NCBI RefSeq assembly: GCF_031885415.1
Contig: NZ_CP116871.1
Coordinates: 2,170,001-2,234,000, forward strand
From: Microbacterium forte
Lineage (GTDB): Bacteria > Actinomycetota > Actinomycetes > Actinomycetales > Microbacteriaceae
DNA length: 64,000 bases
Direction: 5' to 3'
Shown: piece after piece, positions 35,491 to 44,204 of the stretch
Layout: every line of letters begins with the position of its first letter
How positions within the stretch are numbered: position 1 is the stretch's first letter
The notes under the pieces: generated by a model
Database searches by the model: none
What the model saw: only the letters and a program-made list of their open reading frames with translations
What the model was told of the DNA's origin: nothing
Made by a program: the position numbers and the translations under genes

Positions 35491-36807
35491 TCAGGCGAGA
35501 CGGTCCAACCGCAGCGTGGCCGTCGCGCTGTGTGCGGCCATCCCCTCGGAGTCGGAGATCACCTGCACGGCGTTCGCGAGCTCGGGCGTCGCCTCGCGGC
35601 TGATGCGCTGATAGGTGAGAGGCTTCAGGAAGCGCGAGACCGAGAGACCCGCGCTGTGCTTCGCCCCACCCGCGGTCGGCAGCACGTGGTTGGTGCCGGC
35701 CATGCCCTTGTCCGAGTAAGCCACGGTGCTCCAGGGCCCGAGGAAGATCGAGCCGTAGTTGCGCAGATTCTCGTGGTACCACTCGTCATCGGCCGTGAGC
35801 AGCTCGAGGTGCTCGGGGGCGAGGTCATCCATGAGGGCCGCGGCGGTCTCGCGATCCTTCGCGACCGTGACGACACCGTAGTCGCGCCAGGCGGCACCCG
35901 CGATGTCGACCGTCGCCAGCGTCTCGAGCTGCCGTTCGATCTCCGCGATCACAGCGTGGCCGTGCTCCTCGGATGTCGTGATGAGCGCCGCAGGCGAGTT
36001 CGGCCCGTGCTCCGCCTGCCCCAACAGGTCTGCGGCCACGAGCACTGGGTCGGCGGTCTCGTCGGAGATCACGGCGACCTCGCTCGGACCCGCGAGCAGG
36101 TCGATCGCGACCGTGCCGAAGAGCTGACGCTTGGCCTCGGCCACGAACGCGTTGCCCGCGCCGACGAGCATGTCGACGGGCAGATCGCCGAGCAGCCCGT
36201 AGGCCATGGCCGCGAGCGCCTGCACCCCGCCGATCACGAAGACGCGGTCGACCCCCGAGAGGTGCGCGGCGTAGACGACGGCGTCGTTCGCTCCGCCGTC
36301 GGGCTGCGGAGGCGTGCAGGCGATCACGGTCGGCACACCCGCCGCCTTCGCCACGCCCACGGTCATGAAGGCGCTCGCCGTGAGCGGGAACCGACCGGCC
36401 GGCAGGTACGCACCGACGCGCGATACGGGGATGTACTTGGCGCCGGTCACGATGCCGGGAACGAACTCGGTCTCGAAGTCGGTCAGGTGCTCGCGGGAGG
36501 CGCGCGCGAACGCCTGCGTGCGCTCGGCCCCCAGTTCGATCGCCGCGCGCAGATCCGGGTCGAGGCGGTCTCCGCTGCTCGCGATCTGCTCGGCGGTGAG
36601 CTCGATGTCGGCACCCTGGTAGTTGTCGAGCGTGCGTGCGTAATCGAGCACGGCATCGAGACCGCGCTCGCGGATGTCGGCGAGCATGCTCGTGACGGTC
36701 TCGATGACGGCCGGATCGCGCTGCGCGGCGGGTGCGTCGATGAGCGGGGTCTTGAGGTGATGGAAGTCGCCGTCGTAGCGGGCGAGGACAGCTGAGGAGT
36801 AACGCAT
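35491..36807 (-). CDS. Histidinol-dehydrogenase-family enzyme, first copy (probably catabolic)
   Basis: This 438-residue HisD-family protein has the family's zinc and catalytic blocks: GQAEHGPNSPA, LAPEHLELL with the Glu-His pair, AYSDKGMAGTNHVLPT and, near the end, SEGMAAHSATATLR. Family enzymes oxidise an alcohol to a carboxylate in two NAD-dependent steps. No histidine-biosynthesis gene lies nearby. The surrounding LysR, nitrilase, cupin and SnoaL-like genes suggest a degradative role, as in the HpsN branch. It is divergent from the LysR gene, which probably controls it. It differs clearly from the second copy at 42118, so the two are not a recent duplication. Confidence 0.8.
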   Translation of the reverse strand: MRYSSAVLARYDGDFHHLKTPLIDAPAAQRDPAVIETVTSMLADIRERGLDAVLDYARTLDNYQGADIELTAEQIASSGDRLDPDLRAAIELGAERTQAFARASREHLTDFETEFVPGIVTGAKYIPVSRVGAYLPAGRFPLTASAFMTVGVAKAAGVPTVIACTPPQPDGGANDAVVYAAHLSGVDRVFVIGGVQALAAMAYGLLGDLPVDMLVGAGNAFVAEAKRQLFGTVAIDLLAGPSEVAVISDETADPVLVAADLLGQAEHGPNSPAALITTSEEHGHAVIAEIERQLETLATVDIAGAAWRDYGVVTVAKDRETAAALMDDLAPEHLELLTADDEWYHENLRNYGSIFLGPWSTVAYSDKGMAGTNHVLPTAGGAKHSAGLSVSRFLKPLTYQRISREATPELANAVQVISDSEGMAAHSATATLRLDRLA

Positions 36808-36883
36808 GCAGGAAGGCTAGATCCGCTGCATCCACGAGACAAGCCTGATGATCCGTGCCAATCCATCGGGTTTACCATTGGCT

Positions 36884-37810
36884 ATGACCATCACGCAGCT
36901 GACGGCCTTCCTCGCGGCGCTCGACGACGGCTCGTTCACGGCGGCGGGCAGGACTCTGGGCATGACGCAGGCCTCCGTCTCCGAGCTCGTCGCGCGCCTC
37001 GAACGCGAACTCGGCGTGACCCTCTTCACCCGCGGCAGCAGGCGCCTCGTGCCGACGGCCGCCGCGCTCGAGCTGCGCCCCCACGCGGCGCAGGCCGTGA
37101 GCGCGGTGCAGAACGGCATCGACACCATCCAGGCGCTCACGTCGCTGGACCGCGGCACCTGCACGTTCGGCGTGCTGCGCAACGCGGCCTACTACGCGCT
37201 CGCGGATCTGGCCGAGACCTTCCATCACCGGCATCCGAACGTGCGACTGCGGCTCGTCGGCATCAACTCGGCGCACGTCGCCCGCTCGATCGCCGCCGGC
37301 GAGCTCGAAGCCGGCCTGCTGGTTCTTCCGGTCGACGAGGACGGCCTCGAGGTGCGCCCGCTGTTCCGCGACGAGGTGCTCTATGCCTCGGCCACCCGCG
37401 AGCCCGACGCCCCGGCCGTCTCGATCGACGAGGTCGCCGACGCCAAGCTCGTGCTCTACGACGCGTTCGCCGGATGGGACGACCCGACGCGGCGCCAGCT
37501 TCTCGAACGCGCCCGACTCCGGGGCCTCACGCTCGACCCCGCCGTCGAAGTCGAGCACGTCGAGACGGCGCTCAGCCTGGTCGCCGCGGGTACGGCCGAC
37601 ACGATCGTGTCTCGGTCCATCGCGGAGTCCGAGGCTTTTCCCACCGGCATCCGCACGTTCCCGTTCGCCGAACCGATGCACGACACGATCGCCCTCGTGC
37701 AGCGCCAAGGCGTGCTGCTCTCACCGGCCACCCAGAAGCTCGCCGAGCTGGCGGAGCGGATGCTGCGCGAACGCCTGCCCGAGCACGAGGGGCGCACGGC
37801 TCTCGGCTGA
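36884..37810 (+). CDS. LysR-family transcriptional regulator
   Basis: This 308-residue regulator begins with the LysR winged helix (QLTAFLAALDDGSFTAAGRTLGMTQASVSELVARLE in two blocks) and continues with the periplasmic-binding-like effector domain. LysR proteins usually activate a divergent gene when a pathway intermediate binds, here the HisD-like gene 76 bases away. The ATG at 36884 fits the family start; a frame extension upstream lacks it. Confidence 0.88.
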   Translation: MTITQLTAFLAALDDGSFTAAGRTLGMTQASVSELVARLERELGVTLFTRGSRRLVPTAAALELRPHAAQAVSAVQNGIDTIQALTSLDRGTCTFGVLRNAAYYALADLAETFHHRHPNVRLRLVGINSAHVARSIAAGELEAGLLVLPVDEDGLEVRPLFRDEVLYASATREPDAPAVSIDEVADAKLVLYDAFAGWDDPTRRQLLERARLRGLTLDPAVEVEHVETALSLVAAGTADTIVSRSIAESEAFPTGIRTFPFAEPMHDTIALVQRQGVLLSPATQKLAELAERMLRERLPEHEGRTALG

Positions 37811-37828
37811 CCGCACCCCGGGACCCGC

Positions 37829-38707
37829 TCAGTACAGGTCGGCCCGACGGTCGGCGAACAGGTCGTTGTGTGGCGGGAGCGCCTTGCTGCGGACGGCATC
37901 GAGCGACAGCACGGCGGTCGCCCCCATCACGGCCCGGAACGCGACGATCCACCCCTGCTCGTCGATGATCGCCGTGCCGTCTGTCCAGTCGACCCCGCGC
38001 TCGGAGCCCCACCGATCGGCGATCACGACGGGCAGCCTCGACGACCTGGCCGATGCCATCGCCTGGATGAGCTCGGGAGCATGCTCACCTGTGGGGCGCG
38101 GAACGAGCGGCCAGTTGACCGGAAGTGCGAGCACGTCAGCGCCCGCCAGTGCCAGCCGACGGGGCACCTCCGGGAACTCGTTGTCGTAGCAGAGTGCCAC
38201 GCCGAGACGGCCGAACGGGGCATCGACGACGAGCCCCGCCTCTGATCCGCTGTCGAAGACCAGCTTCTCGGCGCCCCAGAGGTGCGCCTTGCGGTAGTCG
38301 GCGAGGCGCAGATCGCGGGTGAGGACCGCGGCGGTGTTGAACAGACGATCGCCGTCGCTCTCGGCATACCCCACCACGATCACGGCGCCCTCGGGGATCG
38401 CCTCCTGCACCGACGACCACCGCGGGTCGCCGGTGGTCAGAGCGGCGCCGAGCGCCTCGTCCCGATCGGCGAACACGTAGCCGCTCGTTGCCAGCTCCGG
38501 CAGCACGATCAGCTGAGCGCCGCGGCGCGCGGCCGCGGCGATCGCCGAGCGGATGCGGTCGAGGTTGCCGTCGACATCGCCGATCACGATCTCGGGTGAG
38601 ATCGCGGCGACACGCAGCGAACCGGCATCCGCTGCTCCGACACCCGCGGAGGAGGCGCCGGAGCGCGAGGAGCCGGAAGCCCCTCGCGCCCCTGCGATCT
38701 CAGTCAT
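37829..38707 (-). CDS. Nitrilase-superfamily carbon-nitrogen hydrolase
   Basis: This 292-residue protein of the nitrilase superfamily hydrolyses an amide, nitrile or carbamoyl C-N bond. The catalytic triad is visible: Glu in LPELATSGY, Lys in YRKAHLWG and Cys in ALCYDNEFPEVP. The first 30 residues are Gly/Ser/Ala-rich and probably disordered. The start overlaps the cupin stop by eight bases, so the two are co-translated, in the order SnoaL-like, cupin, nitrilase. The substrate is unknown. Confidence 0.85.
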   Translation of the reverse strand: MTEIAGARGASGSSRSGASSAGVGAADAGSLRVAAISPEIVIGDVDGNLDRIRSAIAAAARRGAQLIVLPELATSGYVFADRDEALGAALTTGDPRWSSVQEAIPEGAVIVVGYAESDGDRLFNTAAVLTRDLRLADYRKAHLWGAEKLVFDSGSEAGLVVDAPFGRLGVALCYDNEFPEVPRRLALAGADVLALPVNWPLVPRPTGEHAPELIQAMASARSSRLPVVIADRWGSERGVDWTDGTAIIDEQGWIVAFRAVMGATAVLSLDAVRSKALPPHNDLFADRRADLY

Positions 38708-39869
38708 CCTCGGTGGCGGTGACCATCACTCCGAGAGGGGCCAGGTAGCCGTTGGGGTCGATGGTCCAGTCGGCGGCGGCCGCCGCCTCGACGACCTCCG
38801 GAGCCCACTCGAGGTAGACGCGGTCGTCGCCGCCGTTGATCACGAGCACCGTTCCGGTTCCGGTCTCATCGCCCTCGACGCAGACGTACGAGCGCCAGCT
38901 GCCCTCGGGCACCGAGAAGGTGTCGCCCGCGCCCAGCGTGACCGCGGTCGACGGGTCGCCGTTGAGGGTGACCTCCCACCGGCCGGTCTTGAACAGCAGC
39001 GCCTGCGTCTTGTCATGGCGGTGGCGAAGCACGCCCTGTCCCGCCTCGGCACGCACCCACGCGAGGTTGAACGAGTGCGGCTCGGTCACGTTCGGCACCT
39101 GGCGGCGGTTCTCGCTCATGCCGTAGCCGATGGCGGTGGCGAGCTCGACGTGGCCGCCGTCGACCGCTGCGCAGAGCAGTGCCGCCGACGAGTACTTGCG
39201 GTCACCCGGCTGGATGACCCGCGAGCGCATGTCCTCGACCGTGTAGGTCGTGAGCTCGTCGATGTAGTGCTGCTTCATCGGCGTGATCAGGGGCACGTCG
39301 TCGGGGAGCACATCTCCCGCGACCGTGTCGATGAGCTTGTTGTCGGCCGTGAGGTGCAGGCCGTACGACTCCGCCTCGCGAAGCACCGACGGACCCCAGA
39401 TGATGCCGCCGTTGTCATCGCGGCCGAGCACCGTGTAGAGGATGCCGTCGTCCGGCCCCTCGTTCGTGAAGCCGCGGAAGATCCAGGTGGGGATCGTGAC
39501 GATGTCACCGTCGTGGCTGATGTACTCGCCCTGCTTGCCGTCGACCCCCCAGCGGAGTCGGAACTCGCCGCCGAGGTTGATGAACACCTCTGCGGTGAAG
39601 TGCAGGTGCAGGTTGTTCGAGATGCCGTTCGGCATGCCGGCGGCCCCGGTGTTGAAGCCGTGGTTCACCTCGAGGTTCACGTACTGGCTCGCGTTCTGCG
39701 AGACACCGGCGCCGATGAACGAGTAGTTCTCCTTGCGGTCGGAACCCGGGGTGCGGCAGTCGATGAACGCCGAGTTGCACGGCACCCAGTCGGACCGACG
39801 GATGGTGCGGCGTGCGATCTCGTCCGCGGGGACGATGACGTCGACCTGGTCGACGATGGCGTTGCTCAT
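38700..39869 (-). CDS. Double-cupin protein (putative dioxygenase or isomerase)
   Basis: This 389-residue protein has two cupin barrels. The first has the metal-ligand block HLHFTAEVFINLGGEF (His, His, Glu) near residue 95, and the second has HRHDKTQALLFKTGRW (His, His, Gln) near 275. In both, the second cupin motif lacks the usual His (PTWIFRGF, PEGSWRSY), so metal binding may be weak or may use other residues. Bicupins include gentisate-type dioxygenases, oxalate decarboxylases and quercetinases, and the sequence cannot choose between these. GGAGAAGAAG precedes the ATG. Confidence 0.75.
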   Translation of the reverse strand: MSNAIVDQVDVIVPADEIARRTIRRSDWVPCNSAFIDCRTPGSDRKENYSFIGAGVSQNASQYVNLEVNHGFNTGAAGMPNGISNNLHLHFTAEVFINLGGEFRLRWGVDGKQGEYISHDGDIVTIPTWIFRGFTNEGPDDGILYTVLGRDDNGGIIWGPSVLREAESYGLHLTADNKLIDTVAGDVLPDDVPLITPMKQHYIDELTTYTVEDMRSRVIQPGDRKYSSAALLCAAVDGGHVELATAIGYGMSENRRQVPNVTEPHSFNLAWVRAEAGQGVLRHRHDKTQALLFKTGRWEVTLNGDPSTAVTLGAGDTFSVPEGSWRSYVCVEGDETGTGTVLVINGGDDRVYLEWAPEVVEAAAAADWTIDPNGYLAPLGVMVTATEDD

Positions 39870-39899
39870 TTCTTCTTCTCCTTGTCGATCAGTCGCTGA

Positions 39900-40880
39900 T
39901 CAGTAGATGTTGCTGAAGGCCGCAGGCTCGTCGCCGCGAACGCCCGCGATCTGGGCGCGCAGGGCGATGTCGTCCCACAGGCGCACCTCTTTGACGAGGG
40001 CTCCCTGGTGGAATGTGAACTGCGAGATGCCGATCAGGTCGATCGGCTTGCCGGTGAGGCTGCCGTAGTTCGGCACGCCGTTGTAGTCGCCCACGAACTT
40101 CCAGGTGACGGCGACGCGCAGGCCCGCATAGCGCACGTCGTAGTTGGTCTGGATGTCGCGGATCTCGAACTGTCCCGCGGGGAACGACTCGAGGAACCGC
40201 AGCAGCGCCCGACGGTAGCCCTCGGGACGGATGACGACCCGGTTGCCGACCGTGAGCAGCACGAGGTCGCGGTGGAAGAACTTCTCGACCTTCTGCAGGT
40301 CGCGGTCGTTCCAGACCGTCTGGATCATGTCGATCACGGTCTCGACCTCGGAGCGGTAGTCGTCGGGGCGCGCACCGGAGTCGCCCCTCGCGATCGGATC
40401 GGCGGGGGCCGGCTCGGTCCACGATCCGGTGTACCCGCGGAAGGCCTGGGCGCGGGCGAGCTCATCGACGTCGAGGCCGCTCTCGAGCGCACCGGCGAGC
40501 GAGTCCCGCACCACCCACTCCTCGACCATGCGCCCCTTGCGGTACAGGCAGTTGGCGATCGTGCGGCTGTGCGACGACGTCTGCAGATGTCCGGAGAGCA
40601 CGAGGTGCGAGCTGAGGAATGCGTCGTCTCCACGGGCCTCCCAGATCACGTCCTCCGCCTGGCCGGTGCGATCGGGCGTCGCCGAGATGCGCATGAGCGT
40701 TCCCTCGATGACCTCCTGCCGCGTGGTCGAGGTGCCGTAGGCGCCGTGCACGATCGAGTCGGGCTCGTAGTTTTCGCGGATGAAGCTGATCGACCGATCG
40801 ACCCAGATCAGATCGGTGACCTCACGGATGAAGTCGTCGGGGTCTTTGTACGGCAGGTAAGCAACCGGGTCGAGAGACAC
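39900..40880 (-). CDS. Tandem SnoaL/NTF2-like domain protein
   Basis: This 326-residue protein has two domains of the SnoaL/NTF2-like fold, about residues 20-140 and 185-310. Repeated features are WVDRSISFIRENYEPDSIVHGAYG in the first and WNDRDLQKVEKFFHRDLVLL in the second. Such folds occur in polyketide cyclases, isomerases and small-substrate hydrolases. The GTG at 40880 is chosen since AAGGAG lies eight bases before it; a GTG nine bases upstream overlaps that site. An ATACGTAT-type operator lies upstream (40945), so it probably heads the SnoaL-cupin-nitrilase operon under the LacI regulator next door. Confidence 0.75.
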   Translation of the reverse strand: MSLDPVAYLPYKDPDDFIREVTDLIWVDRSISFIRENYEPDSIVHGAYGTSTTRQEVIEGTLMRISATPDRTGQAEDVIWEARGDDAFLSSHLVLSGHLQTSSHSRTIANCLYRKGRMVEEWVVRDSLAGALESGLDVDELARAQAFRGYTGSWTEPAPADPIARGDSGARPDDYRSEVETVIDMIQTVWNDRDLQKVEKFFHRDLVLLTVGNRVVIRPEGYRRALLRFLESFPAGQFEIRDIQTNYDVRYAGLRVAVTWKFVGDYNGVPNYGSLTGKPIDLIGISQFTFHQGALVKEVRLWDDIALRAQIAGVRGDEPAAFSNIY

Positions 40881-40944
40881 GCTTTTCACTCCTTCGAGAC
40901 GCGAAGCTGCGGTTCATCGGTGATCGCTGGCTTCGTCTTCGTCA

Positions 40945-40960
40945 GTGTATGCGTATGCAC
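40945..40960. promoter_or_regulatory. LacI-regulon operator, SnoaL/cupin/nitrilase operon
   Basis: GTGTATGCGTATGCAC is an imperfect palindrome (core ATGCGTAT) close to the sites at 42088, 49039 and 49094. It lies 65 bases before the SnoaL-like start. Confidence 0.6.
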
Positions 40961-41015
40961 AAACCAGCGCAAGAGACGATCCTGCGCACACGGTGATCAT
41001 CGCCGAGCGGCGGGG

Positions 41016-42017
41016 TCAGCCGGCGTGCGGGGCCGCGAGGGTGCGCCGCGACACGAAAGCGGATTCGAACCGCGTCTTCTCGAGTGCGGCGTCCGGGTCC
41101 TCGATGCGACGCACGATGAGGTCTGCGGCGGTGCGCGCCATGCCGGCGATGTCGTATCCGATCGTGGCCAGGTCGATGATGGGCCAGGCAGCCTCGGGGA
41201 GATCGTCGAAGCCGAGGACCGAGAGGTCCTCCGGCACGCGCAGACCCGCGCGGTGGGCGGCGTTGAGCGCCCCGTATGCGACCACGTCGTTGCCGCAGAA
41301 CAGGAGGGTCGGGCGGTCTGCTCCGGCGAGGATCTCGGATGCCGCCGCCTCACCCTCGGCCGCTCCGTACGGGACCCGCCGCACATCGCTCTCGTGCAGC
41401 GTCACGCCCTCGGCGACGAGGGCGTCGCGCAAGGCCGCCTCCCGGCTCTGCGCCGTGCTGGTGTTGCTCGGTCCGAGCACCGCTCCCACGCGCGTGTGAC
41501 CGAGTTCGACCGCCCGCCGGACAGCGTCGCGATAGCCCGGCGCGGGATCGACGACGGTGGCATCCGCCTCGACGAATGAGCCGGTGCGATTGAAGTACAC
41601 GAACGGCAGGCCGCGGTCCTTCAGGCGCAACGGTGCGACGGACTCGACCGTGGTGGTCGCGAGGATCACGCCGTCGAGACCGTTGGCGAGCAGCCGTTCG
41701 ACGATCGTGTCGTTGTCGGCCGACTCGGTGTGCAGCATCAGCTGGTAGCCGAGGGTCTCGAGCTCCCGGTGCACCGGGGCGATGATGTGCGAGTAGAACT
41801 GGTTGTCGAGATCGGTCAGCAGCAGGCCGATGCGCCGGGTTCGACCCGACGACAGGGCACGCCCCGCCTCGCTCGGCACGTAGCCCAGCAGCTGGGCCGC
41901 TTCGCGCACCCTGAGCTTCGTCGCCTCGGACACTCGCGCATCGTCGCGCAGCGCCCGAGACACCGTCGGCTGCGAGACACCCGCCAAGCGGGCCACATCA
42001 CGACTCGTGACGACCAT
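41016..42017 (-). CDS. LacI-family repressor of the catabolic region
   Basis: This 333-residue repressor has an N-terminal helix-turn-helix (TSRDVARLAGVSQPTVSRAL) and hinge segment (SEAGRALSSGRTRRIG). The ligand domain includes PTLLFCGNDVVAYGAL and LSVLGFDDLPEAAWP. The ATG at 42017 has GGGGGAGG upstream, which excludes the longer open frame. It is divergent from the HpsN-like operon, and the gap carries an ATACGTAT palindrome. Matching sites occur before the SnoaL-like gene and the ABC binding-protein gene, so this protein is the best candidate regulator for three operons. Confidence 0.9.
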   Translation of the reverse strand: MVVTSRDVARLAGVSQPTVSRALRDDARVSEATKLRVREAAQLLGYVPSEAGRALSSGRTRRIGLLLTDLDNQFYSHIIAPVHRELETLGYQLMLHTESADNDTIVERLLANGLDGVILATTTVESVAPLRLKDRGLPFVYFNRTGSFVEADATVVDPAPGYRDAVRRAVELGHTRVGAVLGPSNTSTAQSREAALRDALVAEGVTLHESDVRRVPYGAAEGEAAASEILAGADRPTLLFCGNDVVAYGALNAAHRAGLRVPEDLSVLGFDDLPEAAWPIIDLATIGYDIAGMARTAADLIVRRIEDPDAALEKTRFESAFVSRRTLAAPHAG

Positions 42018-42087
42018 CTGGCGCCTCCCCCTCGATCTCACGGATTCTACTGCTCTTGACGCCCGAATGCATACGCGGTCATAATCA

Positions 42088-42103
42088 GCACATACGTATG
42101 CAA
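42088..42103. promoter_or_regulatory. LacI-regulon operator, HpsN-like operon
   Basis: GCACATACGTATGCAA contains the perfect 10-base palindrome CATACGTATG. It lies 15 bases before the HisD-like start, between the divergent regulator and its target. A half-site TGCATACG lies at 42068. Confidence 0.75.
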
Positions 42104-42117
42104 CGGAAGGAAGGGCC

Positions 42118-43449
42118 ATGCCCCTGCATCTCAAGACCGCGCCGACGAAGACGTTCGCGGACACCGCTCAGCAGGACGTCGCCGAGCGGGTGAGGGGAAT
42201 CATCGGCGACATCCGCGAGAACGGCGACGTCGCCGTGCGTCGGTATGCCGAGCAGTTCGACAACTGGAGTCGCGACTCGTACCGACTCTCCGATGAGGAG
42301 ATCACGGAGATCATCGGCACGCTCGATGCACAGGTGATCACCGACATCGAGTTCGTGCAGAGCCAGGTGCGCCGTTTCGCGCAGGCGCAGCGCGATTCAC
42401 TGGTCGACATCGAGGTCGAGACCCTTCCAGGGGTGTTCCTCGGCCAGAAGCACGTGCCCGTGCAGGCCGCAGGGGCATACATCCCCGGAGGCAAGTACCC
42501 GCTGACGGCGTCCGCGCACATGACGATCATCACCGCCAAGGTGGCGGGGGTCCCTCGGGTCGTCGCGTGCACCCCGCCCATCCGCGGCGAGATCCCCGCT
42601 GCGACCGTGGCCGCGATGAAGATGGCCGGCGCCGACGAGATCTACATCCTCGGAGGAGTCCAGGCCGTCGCCGCGATGGCCGTCGGCACCGACTCGATCG
42701 AGCCGGTGAACATGATCGCCGGGCCGGGCAACGCCTACGTCGCCGAGGCCAAGCGGCAGCTGTTCGGTGAAGTCGGCATCGACCTGTTCGCCGGCCCCAC
42801 CGAGATCCTCATCGTCGCCGACGAGCACGCCGACCCGTTCTTCACCGCGGTCGACCTGCTCTCTCAGGCGGAGCACGGACCCGACTCGCCCGCCGTGCTC
42901 GTCACGACGTCGCAGGCGCTGGCCGAAGAGGTCATGGACTGGATCGAGAAGATCCTTCCCGGCATGCCCACGCGCGACTACGCGGGCCCGGCCTGGCGCG
43001 ACTGGGGTCAGGTGATCGTCGCCGACGATCTCGACGAGGCCTATCGGATCGCCGACGACTTCGCCTTCGAGCACGTGCAGATCTTCACCCAGAATCCGCG
43101 CGAGGCTCTGACGAAGATGCACGACTACGGCGCGCTGTTCCTCGGCGAGAACACGTGCGTCTCATACGGCGACAAGGTGATCGGCACCAACCACGTGCTG
43201 CCGACGCTCGGCGCTGCCCGGTACACGGGCGGGCTCTGGGTCGGCAAGTATCTGCGCACCGTGACGTACCAGGAGGTGCAGAACACCGAGTCGTCGGCCG
43301 AGCTCGGCGCCGTCTGCGGGCGCGCTGCCCGGGTCGAGCTGTTCGAGGGCCACGCCCGCTCGGGTGACGCCCGTGCCTGGCGTCATGCCGGCACGGAATT
43401 CGCCTGGATTGAAGAGAGCCACGCCGCGGTCGGCGCGGAGACGCGATGA
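42118..43449 (+). CDS. Histidinol-dehydrogenase-family enzyme, second copy (HpsN-like)
   Basis: This 443-residue protein has all HisD-family blocks: SQAEHGPDSPA, DFAFEHVQIF with Glu-His, YGDKVIGTNHVLPT and the end FEGHARSGDAR. This last segment is typical of the non-biosynthetic branch that includes HpsN (sulfopropanediol dehydrogenase). It would turn a primary alcohol into an acid using NAD. It heads an operon with an SDR and an HpcH/HpaI aldolase, with four-base and one-base overlaps. Sulfolactate-degrading genes are absent, so sulfopropanediol is not a safe guess for the substrate. GGAAGGAAGG precedes the ATG, and an operator palindrome lies just upstream. Confidence 0.85.
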   Translation: MPLHLKTAPTKTFADTAQQDVAERVRGIIGDIRENGDVAVRRYAEQFDNWSRDSYRLSDEEITEIIGTLDAQVITDIEFVQSQVRRFAQAQRDSLVDIEVETLPGVFLGQKHVPVQAAGAYIPGGKYPLTASAHMTIITAKVAGVPRVVACTPPIRGEIPAATVAAMKMAGADEIYILGGVQAVAAMAVGTDSIEPVNMIAGPGNAYVAEAKRQLFGEVGIDLFAGPTEILIVADEHADPFFTAVDLLSQAEHGPDSPAVLVTTSQALAEEVMDWIEKILPGMPTRDYAGPAWRDWGQVIVADDLDEAYRIADDFAFEHVQIFTQNPREALTKMHDYGALFLGENTCVSYGDKVIGTNHVLPTLGAARYTGGLWVGKYLRTVTYQEVQNTESSAELGAVCGRAARVELFEGHARSGDARAWRHAGTEFAWIEESHAAVGAETR

Positions 43450-44204
43450 CCGACCTCTCCGGTCGCACGGCAGTGGTCACCGGCGGCGGCAGCGGACTCG
43501 GGGCGGCCATCGCCCGGTCGCTGCACGCCGCCGGTGCGCACGTCGTGGTGGTCGGGCGCGACGCCGCGAAGCTCGACCGCGTCGCGGCCGACCTCGGGTC
43601 ACGGGCGCGGGGGATATCGTGCGACGTGTCCGACCCGGCATCCGTCGACGCGCTCCGCGAGCAGCTCGCCGGCACCGATGTCTCGATCCTGGTGAACAAC
43701 GCCGGCATCCCCGGCCCCGTCGCGGCTCTGACCGACATCGACGTCGCCGACTGGGACGAGGTGTTCGCCGTGAACGTGCGCGGCACCTTCCTGCTCTGCA
43801 AGGCGCTGCTGCCCGGAATGGTGGAGCGCGGCGACGGCGACGTCATCAACGTGGCATCCGTCTCTGGCAAGCGTCCGCTCGCGCATCGCACCCCCTACTG
43901 CGCCTCGAAGATGGCCGTGATCGGACTCACGTCGACGCTCGCGTTCGAGGTCGGCCCCGCCGGCGTGCGTGTGAACTCGCTCTCCCCCGGCCCGGTGCAG
44001 GGCCCACGGATGGAACGCAACTTCCGCCTCGAGGCCGAGCGCTCGGGCACGAGCATCGACGTTGCCGAGCAGGCGTTCGTGTCGCGTGCGGCTCTCGGCC
44101 GCATGGTGACGGAAGAAGAGGTCGGCGCGGCGGTCATCGCGATGCTCGCGATGCCGGGCATGTGCGGCGCCGACATCGACCTCTCGGCCGGGATGGTGGC
44201 CTGA
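43446..44204 (+). CDS. Short-chain dehydrogenase/reductase of the HpsN-like operon
   Basis: This 252-residue classical SDR has cofactor motif TGGGSGLGAA, NNAG in VNNAGIPGP, catalytic Ser in VASVSGKRP and YCASK holding the Tyr and Lys. An Arg after strand 2 (VVVGRDAAK) may favour NADP. It starts in an ATGA overlap with the HisD-like gene and ends in a TGATG overlap with the aldolase, so the three are made together. A middle role, oxidising a secondary alcohol between acid formation and aldol cleavage, is plausible. Confidence 0.9.
   Translation: MTDLSGRTAVVTGGGSGLGAAIARSLHAAGAHVVVVGRDAAKLDRVAADLGSRARGISCDVSDPASVDALREQLAGTDVSILVNNAGIPGPVAALTDIDVADWDEVFAVNVRGTFLLCKALLPGMVERGDGDVINVASVSGKRPLAHRTPYCASKMAVIGLTSTLAFEVGPAGVRVNSLSPGPVQGPRMERNFRLEAERSGTSIDVAEQAFVSRAALGRMVTEEEVGAAVIAMLAMPGMCGADIDLSAGMVA

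Noticed and set aside
35491..36807. Histidine biosynthesis hisD
   Set aside because: No other his genes are near, two distinct copies lie among catabolic genes, and each adjoins a divergent catabolic-type regulator. A true hisD role cannot be fully excluded for this copy.
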